A DNA stretch of 64,000 bases from Frigidibacter oleivorans (GTDB taxonomy: Bacteria; Pseudomonadota; Alphaproteobacteria; Rhodobacterales; Rhodobacteraceae): NCBI RefSeq assembly GCF_003993775.1, contig NZ_RJRZ01000011.1, positions 62,001 to 126,000 on the forward strand, written 5' to 3'. The notes below the pieces were generated by a model. The model had not been told where the DNA came from and did not search any database. It saw nothing but the letters and a program-made list of their open reading frames with translations. Within the stretch, counting starts at the first letter, position 1; the number at the start of each line of letters is the position of its first letter. Shown here in pieces: positions 37,446 to 46,582 of the stretch. Made by a program: the position numbers and the translations under genes.

Positions 37446-37521
37446 GCTCTATCCTCTGTTCGGCAGGAAGGTCCCGGCCCCGGCTTTCGGCAGCCCTCGG
37501 CCTTCCCCGCATTTCCGCCCC

Positions 37522-37552
37522 AATATCTGGGGGCGTCACAGAACCGTTTCAA
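37522..37552 (-). promoter_or_regulatory. RpoH (sigma-32) type promoter of lon
   Basis: Minus-strand TTGAAA (37552-37547), 14 bases, CCCCAGATATT (37532-37522). This fits the heat-shock pattern CTTGAA-N13-15-CCCCATnT. Transcription would start about 70 bases before lon, a known heat-shock gene. Confidence 0.6.
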
Positions 37553-37701
37553 CCTGACTGATCCGCCGGTCACGGAAAAGCGCGCCGCGGTTCGGGGCAG
37601 AATGACGAGCCGCGCGCCGGCATTCAAGCGGCTTCTCGCGCCTCTCGCCCCCGGGATGGCTTGCGGCCGCGCGGCATCCCCGCGGGCTTCCGTCCGCCGC
37701 C

Positions 37702-38841
37702 TCAGCGACCCGCCAGCGCCCGCATCCGCATTTCCAGTTCTGCCAGCAGCCGGGCATTGTCAAAACGCGCCTCGGCCACCTGCCGGGCGCGGGCGCCCAT
37801 GGCCGCAAGCCCCGGATCCGCCAGCGCCGCGGCGATGCGGGCGGTGAATCCCGGCTCGTCGCGTTCGGCCACCAGCCAGCCGGTCGCGCCTTCCTCCACC
37901 GCCTCGGGAATGCCGGCATGACGGGTCGAGATCACCGCACAGCCCGCCGCCATCGCCTCCTGGATGGCGGTGGGCAGGCCTTCGGTATTGCCCTGCGCAT
38001 CGGTCAGCGAATGCTGCAGGAAGACCTCCGTTTCGGCCAGCATCGCGCGCACCCGGTCATGCGGCAGCGCACCGTGCAGGGTGATCCGCCCCGTCATCCC
38101 CAGCCCGTCGACCAGCGCCCGGCACTCCTCCAGCAGCGGGCCGTCGCCGGCCACGTCGAGCCGCGCCCCGGGCCGGTCGCGCGCCGCATCGGCAAAGGCG
38201 CGCAGCGTGATCTGCGGCGCCTTCTTGTCGATCAGCCGGCCCACGGCAAGGAAGCTGCCGGGCCGCTTCTCTCCCGGCACGAAGCGGCGCACATCCACGC
38301 CCGAGGGGATGACGAAGCTCTGCGGATGGCGGATGCCATGGGCCGCGAGATTATCGAGAAGGAAGCGCGACACCGCGAAAACACCCGCCAGCTTCGGCAT
38401 CGCCCGGCGATAGGCCTCGCAGACCCGCTCCTTGCGCAGGTCCTTCGACGCATCGTAGCCGCGGAAGTAGCCGAAGATCGGCAGGCCCAGCCCCTCGGCC
38501 ACCGGGGCGAGCGCGATGGCCTCGGACCCGAATTCCGCGAGGATTGCCTCTACCCTCTCGGCGCGCAGGAAGGCTTCCAGCGCGCGGCGGGTGCGGCCAT
38601 GGGGCACGGTGGTGGTGGACCAGCGGCGCATCCCCTGCAGGCTCGCCACCGGCTGCTGCCACAGGTCGGCGGCGGCGAAGCGGGCGCGACGGCGCGTGGC
38701 GCAGGGCTTGTCATAGGGATTGCCGTCGCGCAGCCGGTTCGCCACGACCACGGTATCGCCGCCGAACAGATGCTGGATATGCCGGTTGACGAAGGTTTCC
38801 CCGGGCTTCCAGTAGCCCCCCGTGGCGATGGCAGTGCGCAA
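37702..38841 (-). CDS. Glycosyltransferase family 4 protein
   Basis: 379-residue GT-B retaining glycosyltransferase. The C-terminal half has the GT4 pattern: FLAVGRLIDKKAPQITLRAF, LDVAGDGPLLEECR, ITLHGALPHD, and the nucleotide-sugar E-x7-E motif within EGLPTAIQEAMAAGCAVI. The start is TTG, the first possible one after an in-frame stop, 12 bases after the FkbM gene. Sugar and acceptor unknown; surface glycan assembly is likely from its neighbours. Confidence 0.88.
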   Translation of the reverse strand: MRTAIATGGYWKPGETFVNRHIQHLFGGDTVVVANRLRDGNPYDKPCATRRRARFAAADLWQQPVASLQGMRRWSTTTVPHGRTRRALEAFLRAERVEAILAEFGSEAIALAPVAEGLGLPIFGYFRGYDASKDLRKERVCEAYRRAMPKLAGVFAVSRFLLDNLAAHGIRHPQSFVIPSGVDVRRFVPGEKRPGSFLAVGRLIDKKAPQITLRAFADAARDRPGARLDVAGDGPLLEECRALVDGLGMTGRITLHGALPHDRVRAMLAETEVFLQHSLTDAQGNTEGLPTAIQEAMAAGCAVISTRHAGIPEAVEEGATGWLVAERDEPGFTARIAAALADPGLAAMGARARQVAEARFDNARLLAELEMRMRALAGR

Positions 38842-38853
38842 GCCGGACCCCCG

Positions 38854-39510
38854 TCAGTGCCAGTCGAAGTGATAGCGTTCGGCCAGCCCCGCCGCCTGAA
38901 GCCGCGCGATCACCTCGGCCTTCTGCGTCTCCAGCCCCTCGACCTTGCCGACATGGCATTCGACGAAGGCCTCGCCCACCTGCGGCGCAAGGCCCGAGTC
39001 GATCAGTTCCGCCAGGACGCGGTATTCCATCCCCTCGATATCCATCTTCAGTAGCCGCACCGGCCCGCCAATGCCCGCCACGATCTCGCTCAGCGGCCGG
39101 CCCGGCACCTCGACCGCATGGCTGTAATCCAGGTCGGACTTGCCCTCGGCCAGCGTCGAGCCCTGATAGAAGGCGTTCTTCCGCACGGAGTCGCGGAAAT
39201 AGAGCGTGACCGGACCTGCGGTGTCGGACACGGCCTCATTGTAGACGTGAATGTTGGGATAGCCCGCGGAGCGCTTGCGCAGCTCGGCGAAGATGCCGGG
39301 ATGCGCCTCGAAGGCATGGACCACGGCCCCCCGGCGCGCGAACTCGGCCGCGACCTCGCCGACATGCGCGCCAAGGTCGATGACGACATCGCCCGGCCCG
39401 ACCGTCGCCGCCAGCCGGCGCACGCGGCGGCCGTTGTCGTTGAGCAGGAAGGTGGGCGGCCGCAGGCCATGGCGTTTCATGAACCGGCGCAGCCGCTTGG
39501 CGATGCTCAT
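38854..39510 (-). CDS. FkbM-family methyltransferase
   Basis: 218-residue SAM-dependent methyltransferase. Motif I is VVIDLGAHVGEVAAEFARRG, the acidic residue ending strand 2 is in VHAFEAHP, and the FkbM-typical LLKMDIEGMEYRVL follows. Family members often O-methylate sugars. It lies between two glycosyltransferase genes on the same strand, 12 bases from the GT4 gene, so glycan methylation is the best guess. Confidence 0.88.
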   Translation of the reverse strand: MSIAKRLRRFMKRHGLRPPTFLLNDNGRRVRRLAATVGPGDVVIDLGAHVGEVAAEFARRGAVVHAFEAHPGIFAELRKRSAGYPNIHVYNEAVSDTAGPVTLYFRDSVRKNAFYQGSTLAEGKSDLDYSHAVEVPGRPLSEIVAGIGGPVRLLKMDIEGMEYRVLAELIDSGLAPQVGEAFVECHVGKVEGLETQKAEVIARLQAAGLAERYHFDWH

Positions 39511-39649
39511 CCGACGTCCCTCCTCGGCGGGCGGGAAGGCGCCTGTTCCGGCACGATCCGGTCGCGCGGGCCCTCACCTTATCTCGCAGATACGGGGTCG
39601 CGGGCCGGACGACAATCGTGGAAATCGCGCGCGCGACAATCGCGCGGCA

Positions 39650-40483
39650 TCAATCGGCGGGGCGGCGCGCGGCGATCCCCGCCTCGGCCCAGACCTTGCC
39701 CGACCGCCGGGCATGGGCGATCTTCGCGCGGTGGTCGCGGATCTTCGCCGCGTCCTTGTAGCCGCGCGGATGGTCCAGATGCACCAGCGGCGCGGTGAAG
39801 CGGACATGGCGGCCCCTCACGCCGGAGTTTTCCAGCCGGATGCCGAATTCCTTGTCGCCGCCGCCGTATTTCATCGTCTCGTCGAGCCCGTTCACCTTCA
39901 GGATCGCGGCGCGATAGGCCGATCCGTTCGCCCCGCACCAGTTGCGCCCGACCGGATAGACCGTCTCCAGCAGGTCGCCCGCCCAGGGGGGCAGCAGCCC
40001 CGCCTTCAGCCGGGTGCTGAACCGCCGGAAGGTGCCGGTCCGCGCGAGCCAGCCCCGGTCGAAAACCCGGCCCGACAGCACGTCCTCCTCGGTCACCGCC
40101 TCGGTCGTGGGCGTGTCGAGCCGGATCAGGCTGCCCGACAGGAACCGGTCGGGCCGCGCCAGCTGCAGATGCCGCGCGACGAAGCCCGGATGGATCAGGC
40201 AGTCGCCGTCGATGAAGACGAGGTAGTCCGCCGTCGAACTGGCGATGGCGCGGTTCAGGATCTCGTTCTTCTGGAAGCCGCGGTCCTCGTGCCAGACATG
40301 GCGGAAGGGCAGGTCCGGGAAGCGGGCGCGCATCTCCTCGATCACCGCCAGCGTCTCGGGCCCCGAGCCGTCATCGGCCACGCAGACGGAGTCCGGCCGC
40401 CGGCTCTGCCGGGTGACGGAAAGCAACGTCAGCTTCAGCGCGCGGGGGCTGTTATAGGTGGACAGGATCAGTTCGGTCTGCAT
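39650..40483 (-). CDS. Glycosyltransferase family 2 protein
   Basis: 277-residue GT-A enzyme. N-terminal ELILSTYNSPRALKLTLLSV and VADDGSGPET bind the nucleotide sugar; the metal motif is FIDGDC (DxD-like); the C-terminal WCGANGSAYRAAILKVNGLDE and GGGDKEFGIRL segment is the galactosyltransferase-type C-terminal domain. Start ATG at 40483. It is upstream of the FkbM and GT4 genes, separated by 139 bases. Confidence 0.88.
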   Translation of the reverse strand: MQTELILSTYNSPRALKLTLLSVTRQSRRPDSVCVADDGSGPETLAVIEEMRARFPDLPFRHVWHEDRGFQKNEILNRAIASSTADYLVFIDGDCLIHPGFVARHLQLARPDRFLSGSLIRLDTPTTEAVTEEDVLSGRVFDRGWLARTGTFRRFSTRLKAGLLPPWAGDLLETVYPVGRNWCGANGSAYRAAILKVNGLDETMKYGGGDKEFGIRLENSGVRGRHVRFTAPLVHLDHPRGYKDAAKIRDHRAKIAHARRSGKVWAEAGIAARRPAD

Positions 40484-40550
40484 GGCCTTCCCTATGTGGC
40501 GCGGGCGGGCGCGGGGCGCAAGCCGTGCGCGGGATGGCGGGGACGGCAAG

Positions 40551-40630
40551 GCGGGGGCTCTGCCCCTCCGGGCGCGTGCCGCGCCCGTTCACCCCGGGAT
40601 ATTTTGGTCAGCCGCAGCGGCGCGCAGGGG
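40551..40630. repeat. Dispersed GC-rich repeat, copy 2
   Basis: GCGGGGGCTCTGCCCCTCCG, a GC-rich middle, then ACCCCGGGATATTTTGGTCA and GCCGCAGCGG. Same order of parts as at 32481-32555, in the same orientation. Confidence 0.65.
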
Positions 40631-40727
40631 GATCGGAATGGGGGCGGCGCTTGCGGCAGGGGCGCGCCGGCGCTATGGGCTGGCCCCAGTTCCGCCCCCC
40701 AGTTCCGCCCCGATGAAAGGCCCGCCG

Positions 40728-42035
40728 ATGATCCCGCGCTATGCCCGCCCCGAGATGGTCGCCATCTGGTCGCCCGAGACCCGGTTCCGCATCTGGTTCG
40801 AGATCGAGGCCCATGCCTGCGACGCGCAGGCGGCCCTGGGCGTGATCCCGCGCGAGAATGCCGAGGCCGTCTGGAAGGCCCGCGACGTGACCTTCGACGT
40901 GGCCCGCATCGACGAGATCGAGGCGGTGACCAAGCATGACGTGATCGCCTTCCTGACGCATCTGGCCGAACATGTGGGCGCAGACGAGGCGCGCTTCGTC
41001 CATCAGGGCATGACCTCCTCGGACGTGCTCGACACCACGCTGAACATCCAGCTGGTGCGCGCGGCCGACATCCTGCTGGCCGACATGGACCGGCTGCTGG
41101 CGGCGCTGAAGGCACGGGCGATGGAACATCGCCACACGCTGCGCATCGGCCGCAGCCACGGCATCCATGCCGAGCCCACCACCATGGGCCTGACCTTCGC
41201 CCGCTTCTATGCCGAGATGGACCGCAACCGCCGCCGGCTGCTGGCGGCGCGCGAGGAGGTGGCGACGGGAGCGATTTCCGGCGCGGTCGGCACCTTCGCC
41301 AATATCGACCCCGAGGTCGAGGCGCATGTCTGCGCCCGGATGGGGCTGGTGCCCGAGCCGATCAGCACCCAGGTCATCCCCCGCGACCGCCATGCGATGT
41401 TCTTCGCCACGCTCGGCGTCATCGCCTCGTCGATCGAGAATGTGGCGATCGAGATCCGGCACATGCAGCGGACCGAGGTGCTGGAGGCCGAGGAATATTT
41501 CTCGCCCGGCCAGAAGGGGTCGAGCGCGATGCCGCACAAGCGCAACCCGGTGCTGACCGAGAACCTGACGGGTCTCGCCCGGCTGGTGCGGATGGCGGTG
41601 ATCCCGGCGATGGAGAATGTGGCGCTGTGGCACGAACGCGACATCTCGCATTCCTCGGTGGAACGCGGCATCGGCCCGGACACGACGATCCATCTGGATT
41701 TCGCGCTGAACCGGCTGGCGGGGGTGATCGAGAAGCTGGTGATCTATCCCGAGAACATGATGAGGAACCTCAACAAGTTCAACGGGCTGGTCATGTCGCA
41801 GCGGGTGCTGCTGGCGCTGACCCAGGCGGGCGTCAGCCGCGAGGACGCCTATCGGCTGGTGCAGCGCAACGCGATGAAGGTCTGGGAGCAGGGCGCCGAC
41901 TTCAAGGCCGAGCTTCTGGCCGATCCCGAGGTGACGGCGGCCCTGTCGCCTGCCGAGATCGAGGAGAAGTTCGACCTCGGCTATCACACCAAGCATGTGG
42001 ACACGATCTTCGCCCGGGTCTTCGGCGAGGCGTGA
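40728..42035 (+). CDS. purB: Adenylosuccinate lyase
   Basis: Purine synthesis enzyme acting on SAICAR and adenylosuccinate. 435 residues with the fumarase/lyase superfamily signature GSSAMPHKRNP, the TSSDVLDTTLN segment and the catalytic His in GRSHGIHAEPTT. The start MIPRYARPEM is standard and has AAAGG eight bases upstream; an ATG 15 bases further up is in frame. A tandem copy of CAGTTCCGCCCC lies just before it. Confidence 0.96.
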   Translation: MIPRYARPEMVAIWSPETRFRIWFEIEAHACDAQAALGVIPRENAEAVWKARDVTFDVARIDEIEAVTKHDVIAFLTHLAEHVGADEARFVHQGMTSSDVLDTTLNIQLVRAADILLADMDRLLAALKARAMEHRHTLRIGRSHGIHAEPTTMGLTFARFYAEMDRNRRRLLAAREEVATGAISGAVGTFANIDPEVEAHVCARMGLVPEPISTQVIPRDRHAMFFATLGVIASSIENVAIEIRHMQRTEVLEAEEYFSPGQKGSSAMPHKRNPVLTENLTGLARLVRMAVIPAMENVALWHERDISHSSVERGIGPDTTIHLDFALNRLAGVIEKLVIYPENMMRNLNKFNGLVMSQRVLLALTQAGVSREDAYRLVQRNAMKVWEQGADFKAELLADPEVTAALSPAEIEEKFDLGYHTKHVDTIFARVFGEA

Positions 42036-42139
42036 GCGCCGCCGCCGGCGGCCTTGCCGTCACGCAGGCGTGATGCGGGGCGACTCGGGCGGGCGTGGTC
42101 TTTTGGACCCATGCCATACCCGCCCGAGGAGGACTGACG

Positions 42140-42355
42140 ATGCCGGTCGCGATCCCGCCTTCCACCCCGTCCCGCTACCCTGCCGCCCTTGCCCGCCTGC
42201 GCCGCGCCCTGTCGGCGCTGGCGCTGTTGCCGGTGCTGCTGGTCCCCGGCCTTGCCGCCGCGCAGGGCTGCGAGCATGACGAGGCGCGGCTGTCCTGCGC
42301 CCAGGGCACGCAATGGGACGAGGCGAGCCAGAGCTGCATCACCGTTTCCAGCTGA
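42140..42355 (+). CDS. Small secreted Cys-containing protein
   Basis: 71 residues: basic N-terminus, signal peptide (ALSALALLPVLLVPGLAAAQ), and a 29-residue mature part with three cysteines and a CxxGTxWDxxxxxC pattern (SCAQGTQWDEASQSC), reminiscent of the core of chitin-binding type-2 modules. GAGGAGG is ten bases before the ATG. Function unknown. Confidence 0.7.
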   Translation: MPVAIPPSTPSRYPAALARLRRALSALALLPVLLVPGLAAAQGCEHDEARLSCAQGTQWDEASQSCITVSS

Positions 42356-42425
42356 CGGCGTAACGCGGCCTTAACGCCGCCGCCCGATCCTGCCCCGGCA
42401 CTCCACAGCACGGAGCCCGGGCAGA

Positions 42426-43514
42426 ATGACCGCCGCCTTTCCGCTTGCCGCGCAGGATCCCCTGCCCGGTATCCCCGCCGCCGGACCCGGCCGCGCCGGC
42501 CGCGCGCCCGGCCGTCCGCAGGGGCGGCTAACGGGGCGGCAGAAGGCGGCGATCCTGATCCGGCTGATGGCGCGGGAAGGGATCGACCTGCCGCTGGCGC
42601 AGCTGCCCGACGACCTGCAGGCCGCGCTGGCGGAAGAGGTGGGGCGCATGCGGCCTGTGGACCGCGCCACCGTCGACGCGGTGCTGGAGGAATTCCTGTC
42701 GGGGGTGGAGGATATCGGCCTCTCCTTTCCCGAAGGCCTGCCCGGTGCCCTCACGCTGCTGGAACCGCATCTGTCGCCCGCCGCGCGGCACCGGCTGCGG
42801 CTGGTGGCGGGCGAGGCCGCGGATGCCGATCCTTGGGCGCGGATCACGGGGCTCGATCCCGACCGGCTGCTGCCCCTGGTCCTTGCCGAAAGCCCCGAGG
42901 TGGCGGCGGTGCTGATGTCGAAGCTGCCGGTGGCGCGGGCGGCGGCGCTGCTCGGCCGGGTGCCGGGCGACCGGGCACGGCGCATCGCCTATGGCGTGTC
43001 GCTGACCGGCAAGGTCGATCCGGCGACGGTGCTGCGCATCGGCCGGGCGCTCGCCGCGCAGCTGGAGGCGCAGCCGGTCGCGGCCTTCGACGAGGGCCCG
43101 GTGGAACGGGTGGGCGCGATGCTGAACGCCTCGGCCGCCACCACCCGCGACGAGGTGCTGGAGGGGCTGGAGGCCGAGGACGAGAGCTTCGCGCAGGAGG
43201 TGCGGCGCGCGATCTTCACCTTCGCCAACATCCCCGTCCGCATCGACCCGCGCGACATCCCCAAGGTGCTGCGCCGGGTCGACCAGACGGTGCTGACCAC
43301 GGCGCTGGCCGGCGCCGCCGGGCGCGAGGCCGCCAGCACGGAATTCATCCTGTCCAACATCTCGCAACGGATGGCCGCCGCGTTGCGGGAAGAAATGGCG
43401 GGCCGCAGCGTGAAGCCGAAGGAGGCCGAAGAGGCGCAGGCCGCCATCGTCGCCGCCATCCGCGAGCTCGAGACGGCGGGAGAGCTGTTCCTCGTCTCGG
43501 CGGAGGAAACCTGA
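42426..43514 (+). CDS. FliG-like flagellar motor switch homologue (isolated)
   Basis: 362 residues with a Pro/Gly/Ala-rich head (1-35), then FliG N-terminal, middle and C-terminal domains (GRQKAAILIRLMAREGIDLP; the EHPQ-like ESPEVAAVLMSKLP; VRRAIFTFANIPVRIDPRDIPKVLRRVD, close to the FliG torque helix region; FILSNISQRMAAALREEM). No other flagellar gene is in the window. It may be a true rotor part encoded apart, or a repurposed copy. Confidence 0.85.
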   Translation: MTAAFPLAAQDPLPGIPAAGPGRAGRAPGRPQGRLTGRQKAAILIRLMAREGIDLPLAQLPDDLQAALAEEVGRMRPVDRATVDAVLEEFLSGVEDIGLSFPEGLPGALTLLEPHLSPAARHRLRLVAGEAADADPWARITGLDPDRLLPLVLAESPEVAAVLMSKLPVARAAALLGRVPGDRARRIAYGVSLTGKVDPATVLRIGRALAAQLEAQPVAAFDEGPVERVGAMLNASAATTRDEVLEGLEAEDESFAQEVRRAIFTFANIPVRIDPRDIPKVLRRVDQTVLTTALAGAAGREAASTEFILSNISQRMAAALREEMAGRSVKPKEAEEAQAAIVAAIRELETAGELFLVSAEET

Positions 43515-43714
43515 GGGCGGCGGCGCGGCGCCCCGGATCGCGCGCCCGGCATGGCGTCCCTCGCCCCCCTGTCGCCCCCATCGCACACCACCCCCCCCCG
43601 GCCGGGCTTGTCGCCCCGGCGCGCCGTGCCTATAGCCGGTGCGGGCAGGCTGCGGGCTGCCGGACAAGGGGCCGGCCGCGGCGGGGCCGCGCGCAGGATG
43701 CAAGAGATCGCCAG

Positions 43715-44593
43715 ATGACAACCGTTCCGCTCTTCCTGTCGCAACCCGGCCGGGGCATCGTCCTTATGCTGGGCGGGCTCGTCTGTTTCACGCTGATGGA
43801 TGCGGTGGCCAAGTTCCTCACCGGCCAGTATCCGCCGCTGCAGGTGGTCTGGGCGCGCTATGCGGGGCAGATGCTGCTGCTGACGCTCGTCTTCGCGCCC
43901 CGGCTCGCCACGGTGCTGCGCACCCGCGCGCTGCCGCTGCAGGTCGGCCGGTCGATCCTGCAATTCGGCGCCACGGGGCTGTTCTTCCTGGCGCTGCCGC
44001 ATATCGGCCTGGCCGAGGCGACGGCGATCATGGATGTGAACCCGGTGCTGATCACGCTCGGCGCGGCGCTGTTCCTGGGCGAACGGCTGGGGCCGCGCCG
44101 GGCCATCGGCATCGCCGCGGCCCTGACCGGGGCGATGATCGTGATCCGGCCGGGCAGCGGGGTGTTTTCGGTGGCGGCGCTGCTGCCGCTCGGCGCGGCC
44201 TGCTGCTATGCGGGCTTCGCGCTGCTGACCCGGGCGGCGGGCGGGCGCGACGGGGCGGCGACCTCGCTCTTCTATGCGGCGATGGTGGGCACGGCGGTGA
44301 CCACGGCGATGCTGCCCGCGCTGTGGCAGCCCGTCGCCGCCGCCCATGTCGCGGCCTTCGCGGGGCTGGGACTGCTGGGCGCGGCGGGGCAGTTCTTCAT
44401 GATCCGCGCCTTCACCGTGGCCGAGGCGGGGGCCATCGCGCCCTTCGGCTATCTGGGCCTGATCCTCGCCGCGCTGTGGGGGTGGCTCTTCTTCGACGCG
44501 GTGCCGGATCGCTGGACTGTCCTCGGTGCGCTTGTGATCGCCGGGGCCGGTCTCTATGTCTGGCGGCGCGAGGCGCGGGCGGCGCGGGGCTGA
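43715..44593 (+). CDS. DMT-family transporter (EamA, RhaT/RarD-like)
   Basis: 292-residue membrane protein with ten predicted segments in two EamA repeats (about 14-145 and 155-288; second copy begins VAALLPLGAACCYAGFALL). Likely an exporter of small metabolites; substrate unknown. Start MTTVPLFLSQPGRG chosen on family grounds; the longer frame upstream runs through the fliG-like gene. Confidence 0.88.
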   Translation: MTTVPLFLSQPGRGIVLMLGGLVCFTLMDAVAKFLTGQYPPLQVVWARYAGQMLLLTLVFAPRLATVLRTRALPLQVGRSILQFGATGLFFLALPHIGLAEATAIMDVNPVLITLGAALFLGERLGPRRAIGIAAALTGAMIVIRPGSGVFSVAALLPLGAACCYAGFALLTRAAGGRDGAATSLFYAAMVGTAVTTAMLPALWQPVAAAHVAAFAGLGLLGAAGQFFMIRAFTVAEAGAIAPFGYLGLILAALWGWLFFDAVPDRWTVLGALVIAGAGLYVWRREARAARG

Positions 44594-44640
44594 CCGGCCC
44601 CCTGCCCCGCGCGCGTCCCGCAGCTTGCGCGAAAGGCCCG

Positions 44641-45585
44641 ATGACAGACCCGACCCCATCCATGCCCGACCCCGACCTGCCGCGTCCCGGCCTCGCCGAC
44701 CGGGCGAGCGACGCGGCGCTGCGCGGGTTGCTGGGGCTGGGGCGGATGCTGCCCTATCGCCGCCGGGTGCCGCTGACCGGCTGGATGACGGCGCATCTGG
44801 TGGCCCCGCTTGCCGGCTGGCGCGGGCGCATCCGCGACAACCTCGCCCATGTCTGGCCCGACCTGCCGGAGGCCGAGCTGCGGCGGATGCTGGTGGCGGT
44901 GCCCGACAATATCGGCCGCACGGTTGCGGAGCTTTATTCCGGGCAGGAATTCGTGGACCGGGTCCGCGCGATCCCGCTGGAAGGCCCGGGCGCGGCGACG
45001 CTGGCCGCCGCGCATGAGGCGCAGCGGCCCGTGGTGCTGGTAACCGGGCATTTCGGCAATTACGACGTGGCGCGGGCGGCGCTGATCGCCCGGGGCTACC
45101 GGGTGGGCGGGCTCTACAAGCCGATGAAGAACCGCCTGTTCGACGCGCATTACATCCGCGCGATTTCCAGCCTCGGCGAGCCGCTGTTCCCGCGCGGGTC
45201 GAAGGGGCTGGCGGGGATGGTGCGCTTCCTGCGCTCGGGCGGGATGCTGGGCATCGTCGTGGACCAGCACATGATGCACGGGCTGCCGCTGACCTTCTTC
45301 GGGCAGGTGGCGATGACCGCGACCTCGGCCGCCGACCTCGCGCTGAAATACGACGCGCTGCTGGTGCCGATCTACGGCATCCGCCAGCCCGACGGGCTGT
45401 CCTTCCGCATCCGGGTCGAGGCGCCGGTCCCCCCCGGCACGCCGGCCGAGATGACGCAGGCGCTGAACGACAGTCTCGAGGCGCAGGTGCGCGCCCATCC
45501 CGGTCAATGGTTCTGGGTGCACCGGCGCTGGAAGGGGCCGGGCGGCAAGCGCGGCTGGTCCGCGATCCGCCGGGCGCGGGACTGA
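44641..45585 (+). CDS. LpxL/HtrB-family lipid A acyltransferase
   Basis: 314-residue lysophospholipid acyltransferase family protein. The catalytic HX4D motif is in VTGHFGNYDVA; also VDQHMMHGLPLTFFG and HPGQWFWVHRRWKG, typical of lipid A late acyltransferases. A hydrophobic segment near residues 45-60 probably anchors it. It starts 47 bases after the exporter gene. A link to the lpxD-ACP-FabF group at 13-15.7 kb is a reasonable inference. Confidence 0.88.
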   Translation: MTDPTPSMPDPDLPRPGLADRASDAALRGLLGLGRMLPYRRRVPLTGWMTAHLVAPLAGWRGRIRDNLAHVWPDLPEAELRRMLVAVPDNIGRTVAELYSGQEFVDRVRAIPLEGPGAATLAAAHEAQRPVVLVTGHFGNYDVARAALIARGYRVGGLYKPMKNRLFDAHYIRAISSLGEPLFPRGSKGLAGMVRFLRSGGMLGIVVDQHMMHGLPLTFFGQVAMTATSAADLALKYDALLVPIYGIRQPDGLSFRIRVEAPVPPGTPAEMTQALNDSLEAQVRAHPGQWFWVHRRWKGPGGKRGWSAIRRARD

Positions 45586-45604
45586 GCCGACGACGCCGGT
45601 CCGC

Positions 45605-46582
45605 CTATTGCAGCCGTTCGGCGGCGAGGATGCGGCCCGGACCCGGTTCCTGCACGATGACCACCAAGGGTTCCGTCCCCGCGACCTCGGCCGTCAGGTC
45701 CAGCACCGAACGCCCGTCCCATTCCGCGACCGGGCGCCAGTCGGTGACGATGTTGCTGTAGGTGATCTGGCGGCCGGCATTCTCGCCCCGCTCGATCGTC
45801 ACCGTTTCCTGCGGGCGATACCGGACCAGCTGCACCAGCGCCGGGCCGGGCAGCGGCGGCCGCGCCTCCAGCCGGATGGCGACGCCATTCGCGGCGCGCG
45901 ACAGGTCCAGCCGCACATGGCTGGTCCGCGCGGCCCGGTCGTCGATCTGGCCGACCAGCTGCACCGGCCGGTGGCCGACTATCCGCGCCTCGCCCGCCAC
46001 CACCATCTGCGGGGTGTAGATCGCCTTCTCGCCGGCGCTGCGGGCATAGGCCTTCTGCCGGCGGGTGAAGTCGGGCGAGGCGAAGCGGTCCGCCCAGCCG
46101 ATGTAGTCCCAGTAGTCGACATGCAGGGCCAGCGCGATCACGTCCTCGCGCCCGGCGAATTCCGCCAGCAGCGCATCGGCAGGCGGACAGGCGGAACAGC
46201 CCTGAGAGGTGTACAGCTCGACGACGACGGGGTGCTGGTCGAGGATCGGCGCCTCCGCTGCGGCGGCGGTGCCCGTATTCGCGGGCGCCGTCGCCGGGGC
46301 TGTGGTGGGGGTGGGGCGCGGCTGCTGCATCAGGCTGAAGCCCGCCGCGCGGTCGATGGCGCCGCGCAGGAAATCCTCGAGCCCTTCCAGCCCCTCGTCC
46401 GAAACCCCGGGCGAACCCGCGGCATCGGTGCCCGCGATCCGCTCCCCGGGCGCGGCGGCCGCGCCCGACTGCCCCGCCTGACGCTGATCTTGCCCGGCCC
46501 CCTGCCCGAAGGCGGCAGGTGCGGCGGCACACATCGTCAGCCCCAGCCAGAAGCCGAAGGCGGCGCAGGTCTTGCGGCGCAT
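45605..46582 (-). CDS. DUF1223 family secreted thioredoxin-like protein
   Basis: 325 residues: signal peptide (FWLGLTMCAAAPAAFGQ), a disordered Gly/Ala/Gln region (about 28-115), then the DUF1223 domain with a CxxC in VVVELYTSQGCSACPPADAL, thioredoxin-like. Function not established in the family. Start ATG at 46582 chosen because the signal peptide follows directly; the open frame runs 180 bases further. Confidence 0.85.
   Translation of the reverse strand: MRRKTCAAFGFWLGLTMCAAAPAAFGQGAGQDQRQAGQSGAAAAPGERIAGTDAAGSPGVSDEGLEGLEDFLRGAIDRAAGFSLMQQPRPTPTTAPATAPANTGTAAAAEAPILDQHPVVVELYTSQGCSACPPADALLAEFAGREDVIALALHVDYWDYIGWADRFASPDFTRRQKAYARSAGEKAIYTPQMVVAGEARIVGHRPVQLVGQIDDRAARTSHVRLDLSRAANGVAIRLEARPPLPGPALVQLVRYRPQETVTIERGENAGRQITYSNIVTDWRPVAEWDGRSVLDLTAEVAGTEPLVVIVQEPGPGRILAAERLQ

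Noticed and set aside
34431-37847. 1138-residue plus-strand open frame
   Set aside because: Exact antisense of lon and the HU-like gene; no coding features.
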